Part shown: one piece after another, positions 17,076-24,852 of the stretch | Numbering within the stretch: position 1 is the first letter of the stretch | Layout of the letters: each line of letters starts with the position of its first letter | From: Avimonoglobus sp965151315 | Lineage (GTDB): Bacteria > Bacillota > Clostridia > UBA1381 | Length of the DNA stretch: 38,117 nucleotides | Assembly (NCBI GenBank): GCA_965151315.1 | Contig: CBCTZG010000023.1 | Span: 1-38,117, forward strand | Reading direction: 5' to 3' | The notes under the pieces: model-generated | Databases searched by the model: none | Told to the model about the DNA's origin: nothing | The model's input: the letters and a program-made list of their open reading frames with translations, nothing else | Program-made: the position numbers and the translations under genes

Positions 17076-18143
17076 ATGTTTGATAAATTAGAAGCCTTAG
17101 AAACCCGCTTTGCCCAGCTTGCGGAAAAGATCAGCGATCCGGCGGTAATCCAGGATCAGGAAGCTTTCCGGAAGTACTGCAAGGAGCATGCGGATCTCAG
17201 CCCGATTATTGACAAATACCGGGAATATAAAAACACAAAGCAGACCATCGCGGACGATAAAGAGCTTTTGGCCGCCGGCGGCGACAAAGAGCTGGAGGAG
17301 CTGGCCAAGCTGGAACTGGCTGAAGCGGAAGAGACGCTGGAAACTATTTCCCAGGATTTAAAAATCCTCCTGCTGCCCAAGGACCCCAACGATGAAAAAA
17401 ACGTCATTATGGAGATTCGGGGCGGAACCGGAGGGGACGAGGCTGCGCTGTTCGCAGCGGATCTCATGCGGATGTACACCATGTATGCCGAAGCCAAGCG
17501 CTGGAAAATTGATGTTCTCAATTCCAGCCCCACCGATATCGGCGGCTACAAGGAGGTCTGTTTTTCCATCGAGGGCCAGGGGGCTTATTCCCGGCTGAAA
17601 TTTGAGTCCGGTGTCCACCGGGTGCAGCGTGTACCCAGTACGGAATCCGGCGGCCGGATCCATACCTCCGCCGTCACCGTAGCTGTCCTGCCGGAAGTAG
17701 AGGATGTAGAGGTTGACATTAACCAAAACGATCTGCGGATTGACGTATTCCGCGCCGGCGGCCCCGGCGGCCAGTGCGTAAACACCACGGATTCCGCAGT
17801 GCGAATCACCCATCTGCCCACCGGTATTGTCGTATCCTGTCAGGACGAAAAATCCCAGCACAAAAATAAAGATAAGGCCATGAAAATCCTGCGCTCCCGG
17901 ATTTATGAGGTTATGGAGGAGCAGCGCCACAAGGAGATCGCTGATGAACGAAAATCCCAGGTAGGCTCCGGAGACCGGAGCGAGCGGATCCGGACATATA
18001 ATTTCCCCCAGGGCCGGGTCACCGACCATCGGATCAACCTGACGCTGTATAAGCTGGAACAGGTTTTAAACGGGGCCTTAGACGAGGTGATCGACGCGCT
18101 GATCACAGCCGATCAAAGCGCGAAGCTGGCAAATGCGGATTAA
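17076..18143 (+). CDS. prfA: Peptide chain release factor 1
   Basis: This 355-residue RF1 terminates translation at UAA and UAG codons. The peptidyl-hydrolysis GGQ motif is at residues 231-233 (RAGGPGGQCVNTTDSAVR). The stop-codon-reading tripeptide is PST at 187-189 (RVPSTESGGR), of the RF1 PxT class rather than the RF2 SPF class. The start ATG at 17076 follows AAGGAG by 10 bases; an in-frame ATG eight codons upstream precedes that site and is unlikely. No prmC methylase gene is adjacent. It is convergent with the RCC1/SLH gene. Confidence 0.97.
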   Translation: MFDKLEALETRFAQLAEKISDPAVIQDQEAFRKYCKEHADLSPIIDKYREYKNTKQTIADDKELLAAGGDKELEELAKLELAEAEETLETISQDLKILLLPKDPNDEKNVIMEIRGGTGGDEAALFAADLMRMYTMYAEAKRWKIDVLNSSPTDIGGYKEVCFSIEGQGAYSRLKFESGVHRVQRVPSTESGGRIHTSAVTVAVLPEVEDVEVDINQNDLRIDVFRAGGPGGQCVNTTDSAVRITHLPTGIVVSCQDEKSQHKNKDKAMKILRSRIYEVMEEQRHKEIADERKSQVGSGDRSERIRTYNFPQGRVTDHRINLTLYKLEQVLNGALDEVIDALITADQSAKLANAD

Positions 18144-18144
18144 A

Positions 18145-18168
18145 AAAGCTGTGCGGCCGCACAGCTTT
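18145..18168. repeat. 24-bp perfect palindrome after prfA
   Basis: A perfect inverted repeat centred on CGGCCG (AAAGCTGTGCGG and its complement) begins right after the prfA stop codon. Its T-run is only three bases long, so it is at best a weak terminator and may instead stabilise the 3' end of the transcript. Confidence 0.6.
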
Positions 18169-18239
18169 CAGACTGTCGAAAAACTTATCCTGCCGCAGGC
18201 AAAAATAATAAGAAAACGCGTTCATGATTGTTTACTAAT

Positions 18240-18268
18240 AAAGATCCCCCGTCTAACGGGGATCTTTC
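18240..18268. terminator. Bidirectional intrinsic terminator
   Basis: AAAGATCCCC pairs with GGGGATCTTT over an 8-base loop. T-rich sequence follows on either strand. It separates the convergent prfA and RCC1/SLH genes. Confidence 0.8.
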
Positions 18269-18286
18269 ATTGTATCAAGAAAGGGT

Positions 18287-18304
18287 GGGGCGTTTACCCG
18301 CCCC
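18287..18304 (-). terminator. GC-rich hairpin after the RCC1/SLH gene
   Basis: GGGGCG and CGCCCC form a 6-bp stem with a 6-base loop, 12 bases beyond the stop codon of the minus-strand gene. The following T content is modest, so it is a weak terminator or acts together with the stronger hairpin beyond it. Confidence 0.45.
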
Positions 18305-18315
18305 TTATGTTCGCA

Positions 18316-19881
18316 TTACAATTTATTATACAGATTATACAGTATCACTGCCGCTTCTCCGCGGCTGACTTCTTCCTGTGGGTTCAGCGGTTCTGTCGAG
18401 GCGGGAATCAAACCGGTCTGCACAGCGTAAACAATATCTTCTCTTGCCCAAGGCGAAATTTCTCTCTCATCTGCATAAGGAATTTCCCCCTCCAGCTCTT
18501 CTTGTCTGCTGGTTTCTTCTCGCAGGGTTCTGGCCGCAAGAGAGATTAACTGTTCTTTGGTAATGGGGTCGTCTCCCCGGAACGTGTTATCTGCATAGCC
18601 GTGTACAATGCCGTGCGCTTTACTTGCCCCGGCCACAGCATAATACCACTGATCCGCTGTAACATCTATAAAACCGCCGTTATCTGTGCCCTCCGGCAAC
18701 GAAAGCATCCGCAAGAGAACTGCCGCAATTTCCGCACGGGTTATGCTTTGATCCGGTGAAAATTCTGTCTCGCTGGTTCCCTGCAAAATACCAGCGTAAG
18801 CTAATGATGAGATTGCAGTTTGTGTTTCTCCGGGAAGTCCGGCAATATCCGAAAACCCAGCGCTTTCAACATCGTCTAAAAGTTTTCTTGTCTTTTCCTG
18901 ATAGGAATCCAACTCCCACAGGCTTCCATTCTCGTCAAGCCAATAGGTCTGATAATACAAGTTGCCTGCGGCACATGTCACTCGATCGGCAGCAAAATTC
19001 GTTTCTAACAGATAAGAATAACACCAGAGAGAGTTGTCTTGTTTCAAAAAACCACTGCTGAAAATTGCTTCTACGTCTTGTTCAGCAATTTCCGGACTTC
19101 TTATAGTTTTTTCTCCCGCAGCCTTTCCCCATCTCCATAAATTACCGTCCGTATCTAAAGCAAAACTCATGTCTCGTCCGGCAACGATAGATTTTATCAC
19201 AGTTTTTGACCTGTTGCTCCAAATCTCCTCAAATTCAGAAACAACGGCGCTACTTTGCGTACCATTACCAATTTCGCCATACTGATTATTTCCCGCAGCC
19301 CACAAACTTTCATCCTCTTTTAAAACCAGGCTATGGAAAGCTCCAGCAGATGCGTCCTGAACACCTGTCATGATCTCTGTCGGGTTTACCTTATGCCGCT
19401 GTAGATCGCCTGTTCCTAATTCACCATATTCATTATTGCCCCAGCCCCACAATGTCCCGTCTGCCTTGATAGCAAGTGTATGCCCCCAGGTACTGACTTT
19501 AACAACATCGTCCATAATCTTCACCGGCGCATACCTGTCTTCCTCCGTTCCATCGCCAAGCTGTCCGCCGCGGTTATCTCCCCAGCCCCATAGGCTGCCG
19601 TCTGTTTTGATTGCAAATCCATTATAATACCCTGCGCTGATGGTTTGTACATTGTCCAGGATTTTAATTGGAATCTTTGCGTCTTGAGGATTACCAGTTC
19701 CCAGGCAGCCATTGGTATTGCTTCCAACCGCCCATACAGTGTTATCTGTTCGCAGAATCAATGCAAATCCCCATCCCGCACTGATTTCCCGAACTGTGTT
19801 ATTTGTTTCTGCCCAGACTGCCTGAACAAAGGTCATAGCAACAACTATTATAATGCATAATATTCTTTTTATCTGCTTCAT
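18316..19881 (-). CDS. Secreted RCC1-repeat protein with three SLH domains
   Basis: This 521-residue exported protein is probably held in the cell wall by its SLH domains. The signal peptide covers residues 1-24 (ending QAVWA). From about 28 to 330 there are RCC1-type propeller blades with repeated SAG...ALK.DG.LWGWG.N..GQLG patterns. Blades near 200 and beyond are degenerate. Three SLH domains fill 345-520, with markers SITRAEIAAVLLRML, WYYAVAGASKAHGIVHGYAD and VSRGEAAVILYNLY. The ATG at 19881 overlaps the TGA of the upstream RHS tip by one base (TGATG) and has GGAGGAAT before it, so translation is coupled. RCC1 propellers bind proteins or ligands; the partner is unknown. Confidence 0.88.
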   Translation of the reverse strand: MKQIKRILCIIIVVAMTFVQAVWAETNNTVREISAGWGFALILRTDNTVWAVGSNTNGCLGTGNPQDAKIPIKILDNVQTISAGYYNGFAIKTDGSLWGWGDNRGGQLGDGTEEDRYAPVKIMDDVVKVSTWGHTLAIKADGTLWGWGNNEYGELGTGDLQRHKVNPTEIMTGVQDASAGAFHSLVLKEDESLWAAGNNQYGEIGNGTQSSAVVSEFEEIWSNRSKTVIKSIVAGRDMSFALDTDGNLWRWGKAAGEKTIRSPEIAEQDVEAIFSSGFLKQDNSLWCYSYLLETNFAADRVTCAAGNLYYQTYWLDENGSLWELDSYQEKTRKLLDDVESAGFSDIAGLPGETQTAISSLAYAGILQGTSETEFSPDQSITRAEIAAVLLRMLSLPEGTDNGGFIDVTADQWYYAVAGASKAHGIVHGYADNTFRGDDPITKEQLISLAARTLREETSRQEELEGEIPYADEREISPWAREDIVYAVQTGLIPASTEPLNPQEEVSRGEAAVILYNLYNKL

Positions 19882-20793
19882 CAATATTCCTCCTCTGGAT
19901 TTACAAAATCATGCAGATATCCAAAAAAGATTGCCGAATTATAGTGGTTTGTGTTAAATTCATTTACTTGTATCCCACCTTTATAATCCTGCGAATTATA
20001 GGTAATGATAAACTGTTTGCCACTTTTTTCATCATATGCATATCCGATCGCTGCAACAGCATGTTGTATATTACCCAAGCCCAGCACTATAGGTCTTTTA
20101 AGATTGATGTTTTTTACTAATTCATCAAAAGATACAAAACCGCTTAATCCCGATTCGGAATATGCCACATAACCAACTGAGGATAAATATCCCTTTTTAT
20201 TAATGTATTTTTCCAAATTATATTCATCTGTAAGATCACTTATATCTCCACCTTCGCTTTGATAATCTTTCCAAATAGTATCTCCCTTGATTGTTTTTTT
20301 GCCTGTTATGTTACGTATGGCCGAGGCGGCACTAGTAGGATAACATGTGGATCCAATCTGTGTAAACCCAACAAAATTTTCAAGCATAACAACATCGTCT
20401 TCTATACCTAATGTATACATTTCTCTAGCCGCTGATTTCCCGTCATATAGATCTATCCAATCAGCAATATCATTATTATTTTTATCAAATCGATCCCTTT
20501 GTTCTGTCGTATCAACAGTCCCATCTTTATTCCAATCTAGCCATCCAGGAACAGTACTCGCGGCTAATCCCCAAGGGTCAACAAAAATCACCGGGTTATT
20601 TCCAACATAGACATACCAATTCAGCCCATCCTGGATCGGATCTTCTGTGATGAATCGGCCGATAGATGGAGTGTAGTAGCGGTTCCGGAGATAGATATTC
20701 CCGCTTTCTGCGTCGAAATATTCTCCTGAATATCTGAATGGATTCGGGTCAGCTACATCCGGGGTTTGTTCGTTCCCGAAAGCGTCGTATTAT
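19881..20793 (-). pseudogene. Orphan RHS-protein tip with C39-like cysteine peptidase domain
   Basis: Reading on the minus strand from 20793 gives a typical RHS core end (YDAFGNEQTP, FRYSGEYFDAESGNIYLRNR, YTPSIGRFITEDPIQDGLN, VYVGNNPVIFVDPWGL). A C-terminal domain of about 220 residues follows. It has an EF-hand-like DWNKDGTVDTTEQRD stretch and a papain/C39-like peptidase, with a likely catalytic Cys in QIGSTCYPTSAASAIRN and His in NIQHAVAAIGYAYD. A TAA stop sits directly before YDAFGNE, so the large RHS shell is missing and the reading frame has no proper start; a GTG at 20591 is the first candidate. RHS C-terminal tips are usually toxins or effectors. It is coupled by TGATG to the RCC1/SLH gene, which occupies the position of an immunity gene. 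Confidence 0.75.
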
Positions 20794-20833
20794 TTTGTCA
20801 AGTAAGGGAATAAAAAAAATTTATATTTTCTTT

Positions 20834-21268
20834 TTATTTTTCCACAGCACCATATTCCCTCTGCATAGCCTGTACGGAAACAACCCATTGTTTCCCGAAT
20901 TTACAAACATCCACGCCGTTCACAAATTTTCCGTAAGAGATAGCTTTACGAAGCGCGCTTTCGCTTAACCCCCATAATTCTGTCGCGTCACTAAGAGCCA
21001 TCAAGCCATCAAATGGTGTTTTGACTACCACGCCATTTTCCCAAAGCTCATCACACGAAAGGTCGAGGTCATCATTCCATACAATCCCGCATCCACCGGT
21101 ATCAACTGCAACATCATTAAACAACTCCGGTGACTGCTGAAAGATTTTAAAGGCCGAAAACCTGTCAAACAACAGCTTTACATCATACAGTTTTGTAACG
21201 CCTTCTGAAAATTGTACGCTCAACCTATAACCCGGCAAAGCAGAAACATTTTTTATTTTATGAAACAT
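20834..21268 (-). CDS. DUF2442 protein with C-terminal helix-turn-helix
   Basis: This 144-residue protein has an N-terminal DUF2442 domain (about 3-80, with YRLSVQFSEGVTKLYDVKLLF and VAVDTGGCGIVWNDDLDL). A helix-turn-helix segment follows (about 88-138), reading LSDATELWGLSESALRKAI and DVCKFGKQWVVSVQAM. DUF2442 genes are regularly found next to DUF4160 genes, as here (12 bases apart), and the pair has been considered toxin-antitoxin-like, although the biochemistry is not settled as far as I know. The start ATG at 21268 lies 9 bases after AAGGA. The HTH suggests it could be the DNA-binding, autoregulating partner. Confidence 0.82.
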   Translation of the reverse strand: MFHKIKNVSALPGYRLSVQFSEGVTKLYDVKLLFDRFSAFKIFQQSPELFNDVAVDTGGCGIVWNDDLDLSCDELWENGVVVKTPFDGLMALSDATELWGLSESALRKAISYGKFVNGVDVCKFGKQWVVSVQAMQREYGAVEK

Positions 21269-21280
21269 GACAATCATTCC

Positions 21281-21535
21281 TTATTCAAGCGGGGTAATGC
21301 TTTTAAACTCCTGCGTTTCCCATATCTCTTTTAATTCTTTCCGATGTATTGCGATCCATTCCTGTACCATAGAAAGTGCTTTTGGCGGCAAATATCCTTC
21401 CAACACAGTCCCAGTCACAAAGTCAACCGCTGCCATATCTTCGTTATAAATCGCGTGAATATGCGGAGGATTGTGCTCTTTCTGTAAAAAATACATTCTT
21501 ATCACAATGCCATAAAACCTTGCTAAAACAGGCAT
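21281..21535 (-). CDS. DUF4160 protein, partner of DUF2442
   Basis: This 84-residue DUF4160 protein has the family hallmark FYGIVIRMYFLQKEHNPPHIHA, containing the conserved PPHIH motif with two histidines, followed by a short helical C-terminus with WIAIHRKELKEIW. It is the first gene of a two-gene operon with the DUF2442-HTH gene. Small basic proteins in such pairs are often proposed toxins, but nothing in the sequence proves this. The ATG at 21535 is preceded by AAAGGGAGAG, and the promoter is only about 18 bases further up. Confidence 0.82.
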   Translation of the reverse strand: MPVLARFYGIVIRMYFLQKEHNPPHIHAIYNEDMAAVDFVTGTVLEGYLPPKALSMVQEWIAIHRKELKEIWETQEFKSITPLE

Positions 21536-21552
21536 ATCTTTCTCTCCCTTTC

Positions 21553-21581
21553 ATTATATCTCGGTATCGTGAAAATGTCAA
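21553..21581 (-). promoter_or_regulatory. Near-consensus sigma-A promoter of the DUF4160/DUF2442 pair
   Basis: On the minus strand a perfect TTGACA (21581-21576), 17-base spacer and perfect TATAAT (21558-21553) lie 18 bases from the start codon. Such a strong promoter implies repression, possibly by the HTH domain of the second gene product. Confidence 0.85.
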
Positions 21582-21605
21582 TGAAATTATTATCTATTAC
21601 TAATG

Positions 21606-21646
21606 AAAAAGAGTGCAGATAGCCCATTCCTATCTACACTCTTTTT
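21606..21646. terminator. Terminator of the serine recombinase operon
   Basis: AAAAAGAGTGCAGATAG pairs with CTATCTACACTCTTTTT with one mismatch over a 7-base loop. It starts two bases beyond the stop codon of the third recombinase. The T-run on the minus strand fits an intrinsic terminator. Confidence 0.85.
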
Positions 21647-21647
21647 G

Positions 21648-23183
21648 TCACAGCCTTTCCTCAAACTTCCATACAATTTTAATGCGCTTCCCGTTATAAA
21701 TATAAATGCCTTTTATCAGGTCGGTCAGCATTTCGTTTGACAGTTCTGTAACACCAATATACTTTTCAAAAAGGTCTAACATACAACACTCCTCTGCTGG
21801 CAGGCTTTGCGCTCGATACCCCAGTATCTCCTCCTCATAGCCAGAAATTTGCTTTTTTATATTATTTTGTATGGCTTGAAATTCCGTGCCAGATATAAGT
21901 CGTTTGGTAAACCGAATATAAGCGTCCACCTTTTTATGCTTGAGTCCGCTAATCTTGGTGTGCAGGCTTTGGATTTGGCGTTCGTGTATTTTGGCATTTT
22001 TCTCAAATTGTTCCTTTGTTTTCAAAATATCTGCCGTATGCAGCAAGGCGGCATTGACTGTTTCACGAACCACATCAATAATTTCCTGCTGCGTGATACG
22101 TTCCTGCAAACACTCTGTACATCCTGTCATCTTTGTATAGTCGCAGTAATACCTCTGCCGTAAATCATTTGTCCCGCTATATGCCAGCATATGGCCGCAC
22201 CCACCGCAGCGGAGCAGGCCGGAAAACAAAAGCTTCCGTCTTTGCTTTTTTGGATGATTTAACGGCTTTTTTTGTACAGAATCAAACAATTCCTGTGATA
22301 CAATGGCTTCATGCTGATTTTCCACCACGACTTGGTTTTCTCTGGAAATCCGTATCAGCTTGCTGCTTCCCACATACGGATTTTCCGTTTTGCCCGACAC
22401 CATTTTCCCTGTATACCGTTCATCCTTTAATATTTTGGAAACCGTTGAATCCGTCCAATATACCATGTCCGCAAGCGTTGTCCATTTCCGTTTTGCAATC
22501 CCTTTCTGGTGCTTGTATTCGCTGGGAGACGGGATTCCTTCGCTGTTCAACATCTTCGCAATTTGTACATTAGCAATTCCTTCGCTGCTCATTCGGAAAA
22601 TGCGCTTTACAATTCCGGCAGCTTCCGGATCAACAATCAGATGTTTTATATTTTCCGGGTCTTTCCTATAACCGTAAATTGCATATGCAGATATATATTC
22701 ACCCCGTTTGTACTGCAATTTGCGGACGCTTTTTATCTTTTCAGATAAATCCTGACTGTACATTGCGTAGGATAAATTTTGCAGTGCCAGATCTATTCCA
22801 CAGGTAATTCCTGCATAGTCTTTACTGTCATAGCCGTTGTTCACTGCAATAAAACGGATTTTCCACTCAGGAAAGAGAATGTCTGAATACCGGCCTACTT
22901 CGATATAATCTCGGGCAAACCTCGAAAAATCCTTAACGATAACACAATGGATACAGTGTGTTTCTGCCAGCACCAGCAGTTTTTTGAACGCCGGTCGATT
23001 CACATTCGTGCCGGAAAAACCATCGTCAATCAGTTCTATTACCTTGATTTTCATATTCCGAAAAACATGGGTGATATGCGCGTCAAGCAAGCTGCGCTGA
23101 TTTTTGATACTGTCGCTTTCCGAACTGTCGCCGTCCTCCAAAGACAGCCGCAGATATTTAACAATGACATACTCATCCTGCAA
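21648..23183 (-). CDS. Large serine recombinase 3 of a triplet
   Basis: This protein of about 511 residues is a large serine recombinase (resolvase/invertase superfamily). The catalytic Ser is in VKYLRLSLEDGD (Ser14), with DDGFSGTNVNRPAF and VKDFSRFARDYIEVGRY completing the catalytic domain. The recombinase domain follows at about 165-290. A zinc ribbon (CGGCG ... YYCDYTKMTGC) and a coiled coil (HERQIQSLHTKISGLKHKK) make up the C-terminus. The first plausible start is the TTG at 23183, 6 bases after AAGGGGGTG; GTG at 23192 is an alternative. Either way the gene overlaps the end of recombinase 2. All catalytic motifs appear intact. Confidence 0.92.
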   Translation of the reverse strand: MQDEYVIVKYLRLSLEDGDSSESDSIKNQRSLLDAHITHVFRNMKIKVIELIDDGFSGTNVNRPAFKKLLVLAETHCIHCVIVKDFSRFARDYIEVGRYSDILFPEWKIRFIAVNNGYDSKDYAGITCGIDLALQNLSYAMYSQDLSEKIKSVRKLQYKRGEYISAYAIYGYRKDPENIKHLIVDPEAAGIVKRIFRMSSEGIANVQIAKMLNSEGIPSPSEYKHQKGIAKRKWTTLADMVYWTDSTVSKILKDERYTGKMVSGKTENPYVGSSKLIRISRENQVVVENQHEAIVSQELFDSVQKKPLNHPKKQRRKLLFSGLLRCGGCGHMLAYSGTNDLRQRYYCDYTKMTGCTECLQERITQQEIIDVVRETVNAALLHTADILKTKEQFEKNAKIHERQIQSLHTKISGLKHKKVDAYIRFTKRLISGTEFQAIQNNIKKQISGYEEEILGYRAQSLPAEECCMLDLFEKYIGVTELSNEMLTDLIKGIYIYNGKRIKIVWKFEERL

Positions 23184-24852
23184 GCTTCGCACCCCCTTGC
23201 AGCATAGAAGTATATTCAGAAAAACATTCCTCGTATTTCCATACGATTTCAATCTGTTTGCCCGAATACAGCCTGATTTGTTTCACAAAAGCATTGACAA
23301 TCTCAGCGTTGAGCTTCTTTGCCGCCGAGTATTTTTTCAGCTCCGCGACCCATTTTTCCGCATCCAAAAGCTTGTTGTACCGCTTGCGCATCCTGTTAAG
23401 CTGCTCTAAGGTGTCCATTTCGTTTTGCAGTTCGGCCTGCAATTCATCCCGCGCAAGTACATACTCTGTTTCATCTAAAATGCCTTTTGACAGATCGCTT
23501 GTCAGGCTAAGCCTGCCGGCCTTGATATACAAAATATTAGATAGCGTCTGGCTGATCTTACCGGACAAATCAAGCATCCCCTGTTTCCATTCGGGGCTGT
23601 TTAATGCCTGTTTTAATGTGATTTCAAAACCGATAATGGCTGACATTTGTACTTTGATGGATTTCAGCACGACGCTTTTTAATACATCTTCCTTGACGGA
23701 TAAAACATCGCACGAATCTGGATAGGTATAATGCTGGGAGCAAGCGTAATAATAAATGGGCTTTGCATGATACGCATTTTTAAGACGTTTTGCCTTGCTG
23801 CCGCACTCGCCGCATACAACCTTGCCCTTAAAGATATTCGTCCCCTCGCTGCTCCTGCTGTGCCTGTGGGATTTCCAATATTCATCTTGCTGTTCCTGCA
23901 TAATCTGCCGGACTTCATAGAATACTTCCTTGGGGATAATTGCCTCATGCGTATTCTCGACAACTACCCAATTTTCCCTATCGACAGTTTCCAGCGGCCC
24001 GCCGTTAAAGAAATGGGATTTTGTTTTCCCCTGCGCCATATTGCCGATATAGATTTCACTCCGCAAGATATTCTTTATCGTCCCATCGCACCAATATTTG
24101 CTGGCAGCGTATTTATCGCTTTTTGCAATTCCCAGATCATACAAATGTCTGCGGGGTGTAGGGATGCCCATTTCAAACAGCCTGCGGGCAATTGCCATAT
24201 TCCCCATTTTTTTCTGCTTCAGATGAAATATCAATCTGACAACCTCTGCTGCCTCTGGGTCAATGACCAGTTTATGCTTATCTTCCGGTGATTTCAGATA
24301 GCCATATGGCGCTGGACCGCCGATGTATTCCCCTTTTAATTGCTTCATCCGCAAGGCCGACGCCGATTTCTTTGACAGGTCTTTTGCGTACATGGAATTG
24401 ATGACGTTTTTTATGGGAACCGATATATCAAGCGGCGCAACCTTGTTATCCACCCTGTCGTTGATAGCAATAAACCGTACCCCAAGCAGCGGGAACAGCT
24501 TTTCTATGTAGTCACCCATTTCGACATACTCTCGTCCAAACCTTGAAAGGTCTTTTACAATAATACAGTTAATTTTTCCGTTATACAGGTCATACATCAT
24601 CCTCTGAAACTGTTCCCGTTCAAAATTCGTCCCGGTCTCGCCGTTATCAATATAAACGTTATAGACAATCATGTTGGGTTTATCTTGCAAATACGCGAAA
24701 CAGATTTGCTTTTGATATTCAATGGATTCGCTGTCTTTCCTGTCCCTTTTTTCCTCAATCGAAAGACGCAGATAAATAGCGACACTGTATTGATCCGCTG
24801 TTTTCGGCAGTTCCTGCGCCATTTCCGGTACACGTTTGCTTTTCCGCGCCAC
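23173..24852 (-). CDS. Large serine recombinase 2 of a triplet
   Basis: This 559-residue large serine recombinase starts with GTG at 24852, immediately after the TAA of recombinase 1, with AAAGGCGG 8-9 bases before. The catalytic Ser31 lies in AIYLRLSIEEK. Other motifs are DNGETGTNFEREQF, VKDLSRFGREYVEMGDY and GVRFIAINDRVD. The zinc ribbon is CGECGSKAK ... YYYACSQHYTYPDSC, followed by a coiled-coil region rich in leucine. In place of the usual DDGxSG it has DNGETG, a conservative change. It is translated from the same transcript as the other two recombinases. Confidence 0.93.
   Translation of the reverse strand: MARKSKRVPEMAQELPKTADQYSVAIYLRLSIEEKRDRKDSESIEYQKQICFAYLQDKPNMIVYNVYIDNGETGTNFEREQFQRMMYDLYNGKINCIIVKDLSRFGREYVEMGDYIEKLFPLLGVRFIAINDRVDNKVAPLDISVPIKNVINSMYAKDLSKKSASALRMKQLKGEYIGGPAPYGYLKSPEDKHKLVIDPEAAEVVRLIFHLKQKKMGNMAIARRLFEMGIPTPRRHLYDLGIAKSDKYAASKYWCDGTIKNILRSEIYIGNMAQGKTKSHFFNGGPLETVDRENWVVVENTHEAIIPKEVFYEVRQIMQEQQDEYWKSHRHSRSSEGTNIFKGKVVCGECGSKAKRLKNAYHAKPIYYYACSQHYTYPDSCDVLSVKEDVLKSVVLKSIKVQMSAIIGFEITLKQALNSPEWKQGMLDLSGKISQTLSNILYIKAGRLSLTSDLSKGILDETEYVLARDELQAELQNEMDTLEQLNRMRKRYNKLLDAEKWVAELKKYSAAKKLNAEIVNAFVKQIRLYSGKQIEIVWKYEECFSEYTSMLQGGAKLAG

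Noticed and set aside
17358..18029. Minus-strand 223-codon frame inside prfA
   Set aside because: prfA is intact with GGQ and PST motifs; the antisense frame has a composition typical of reverse-frame artefacts.
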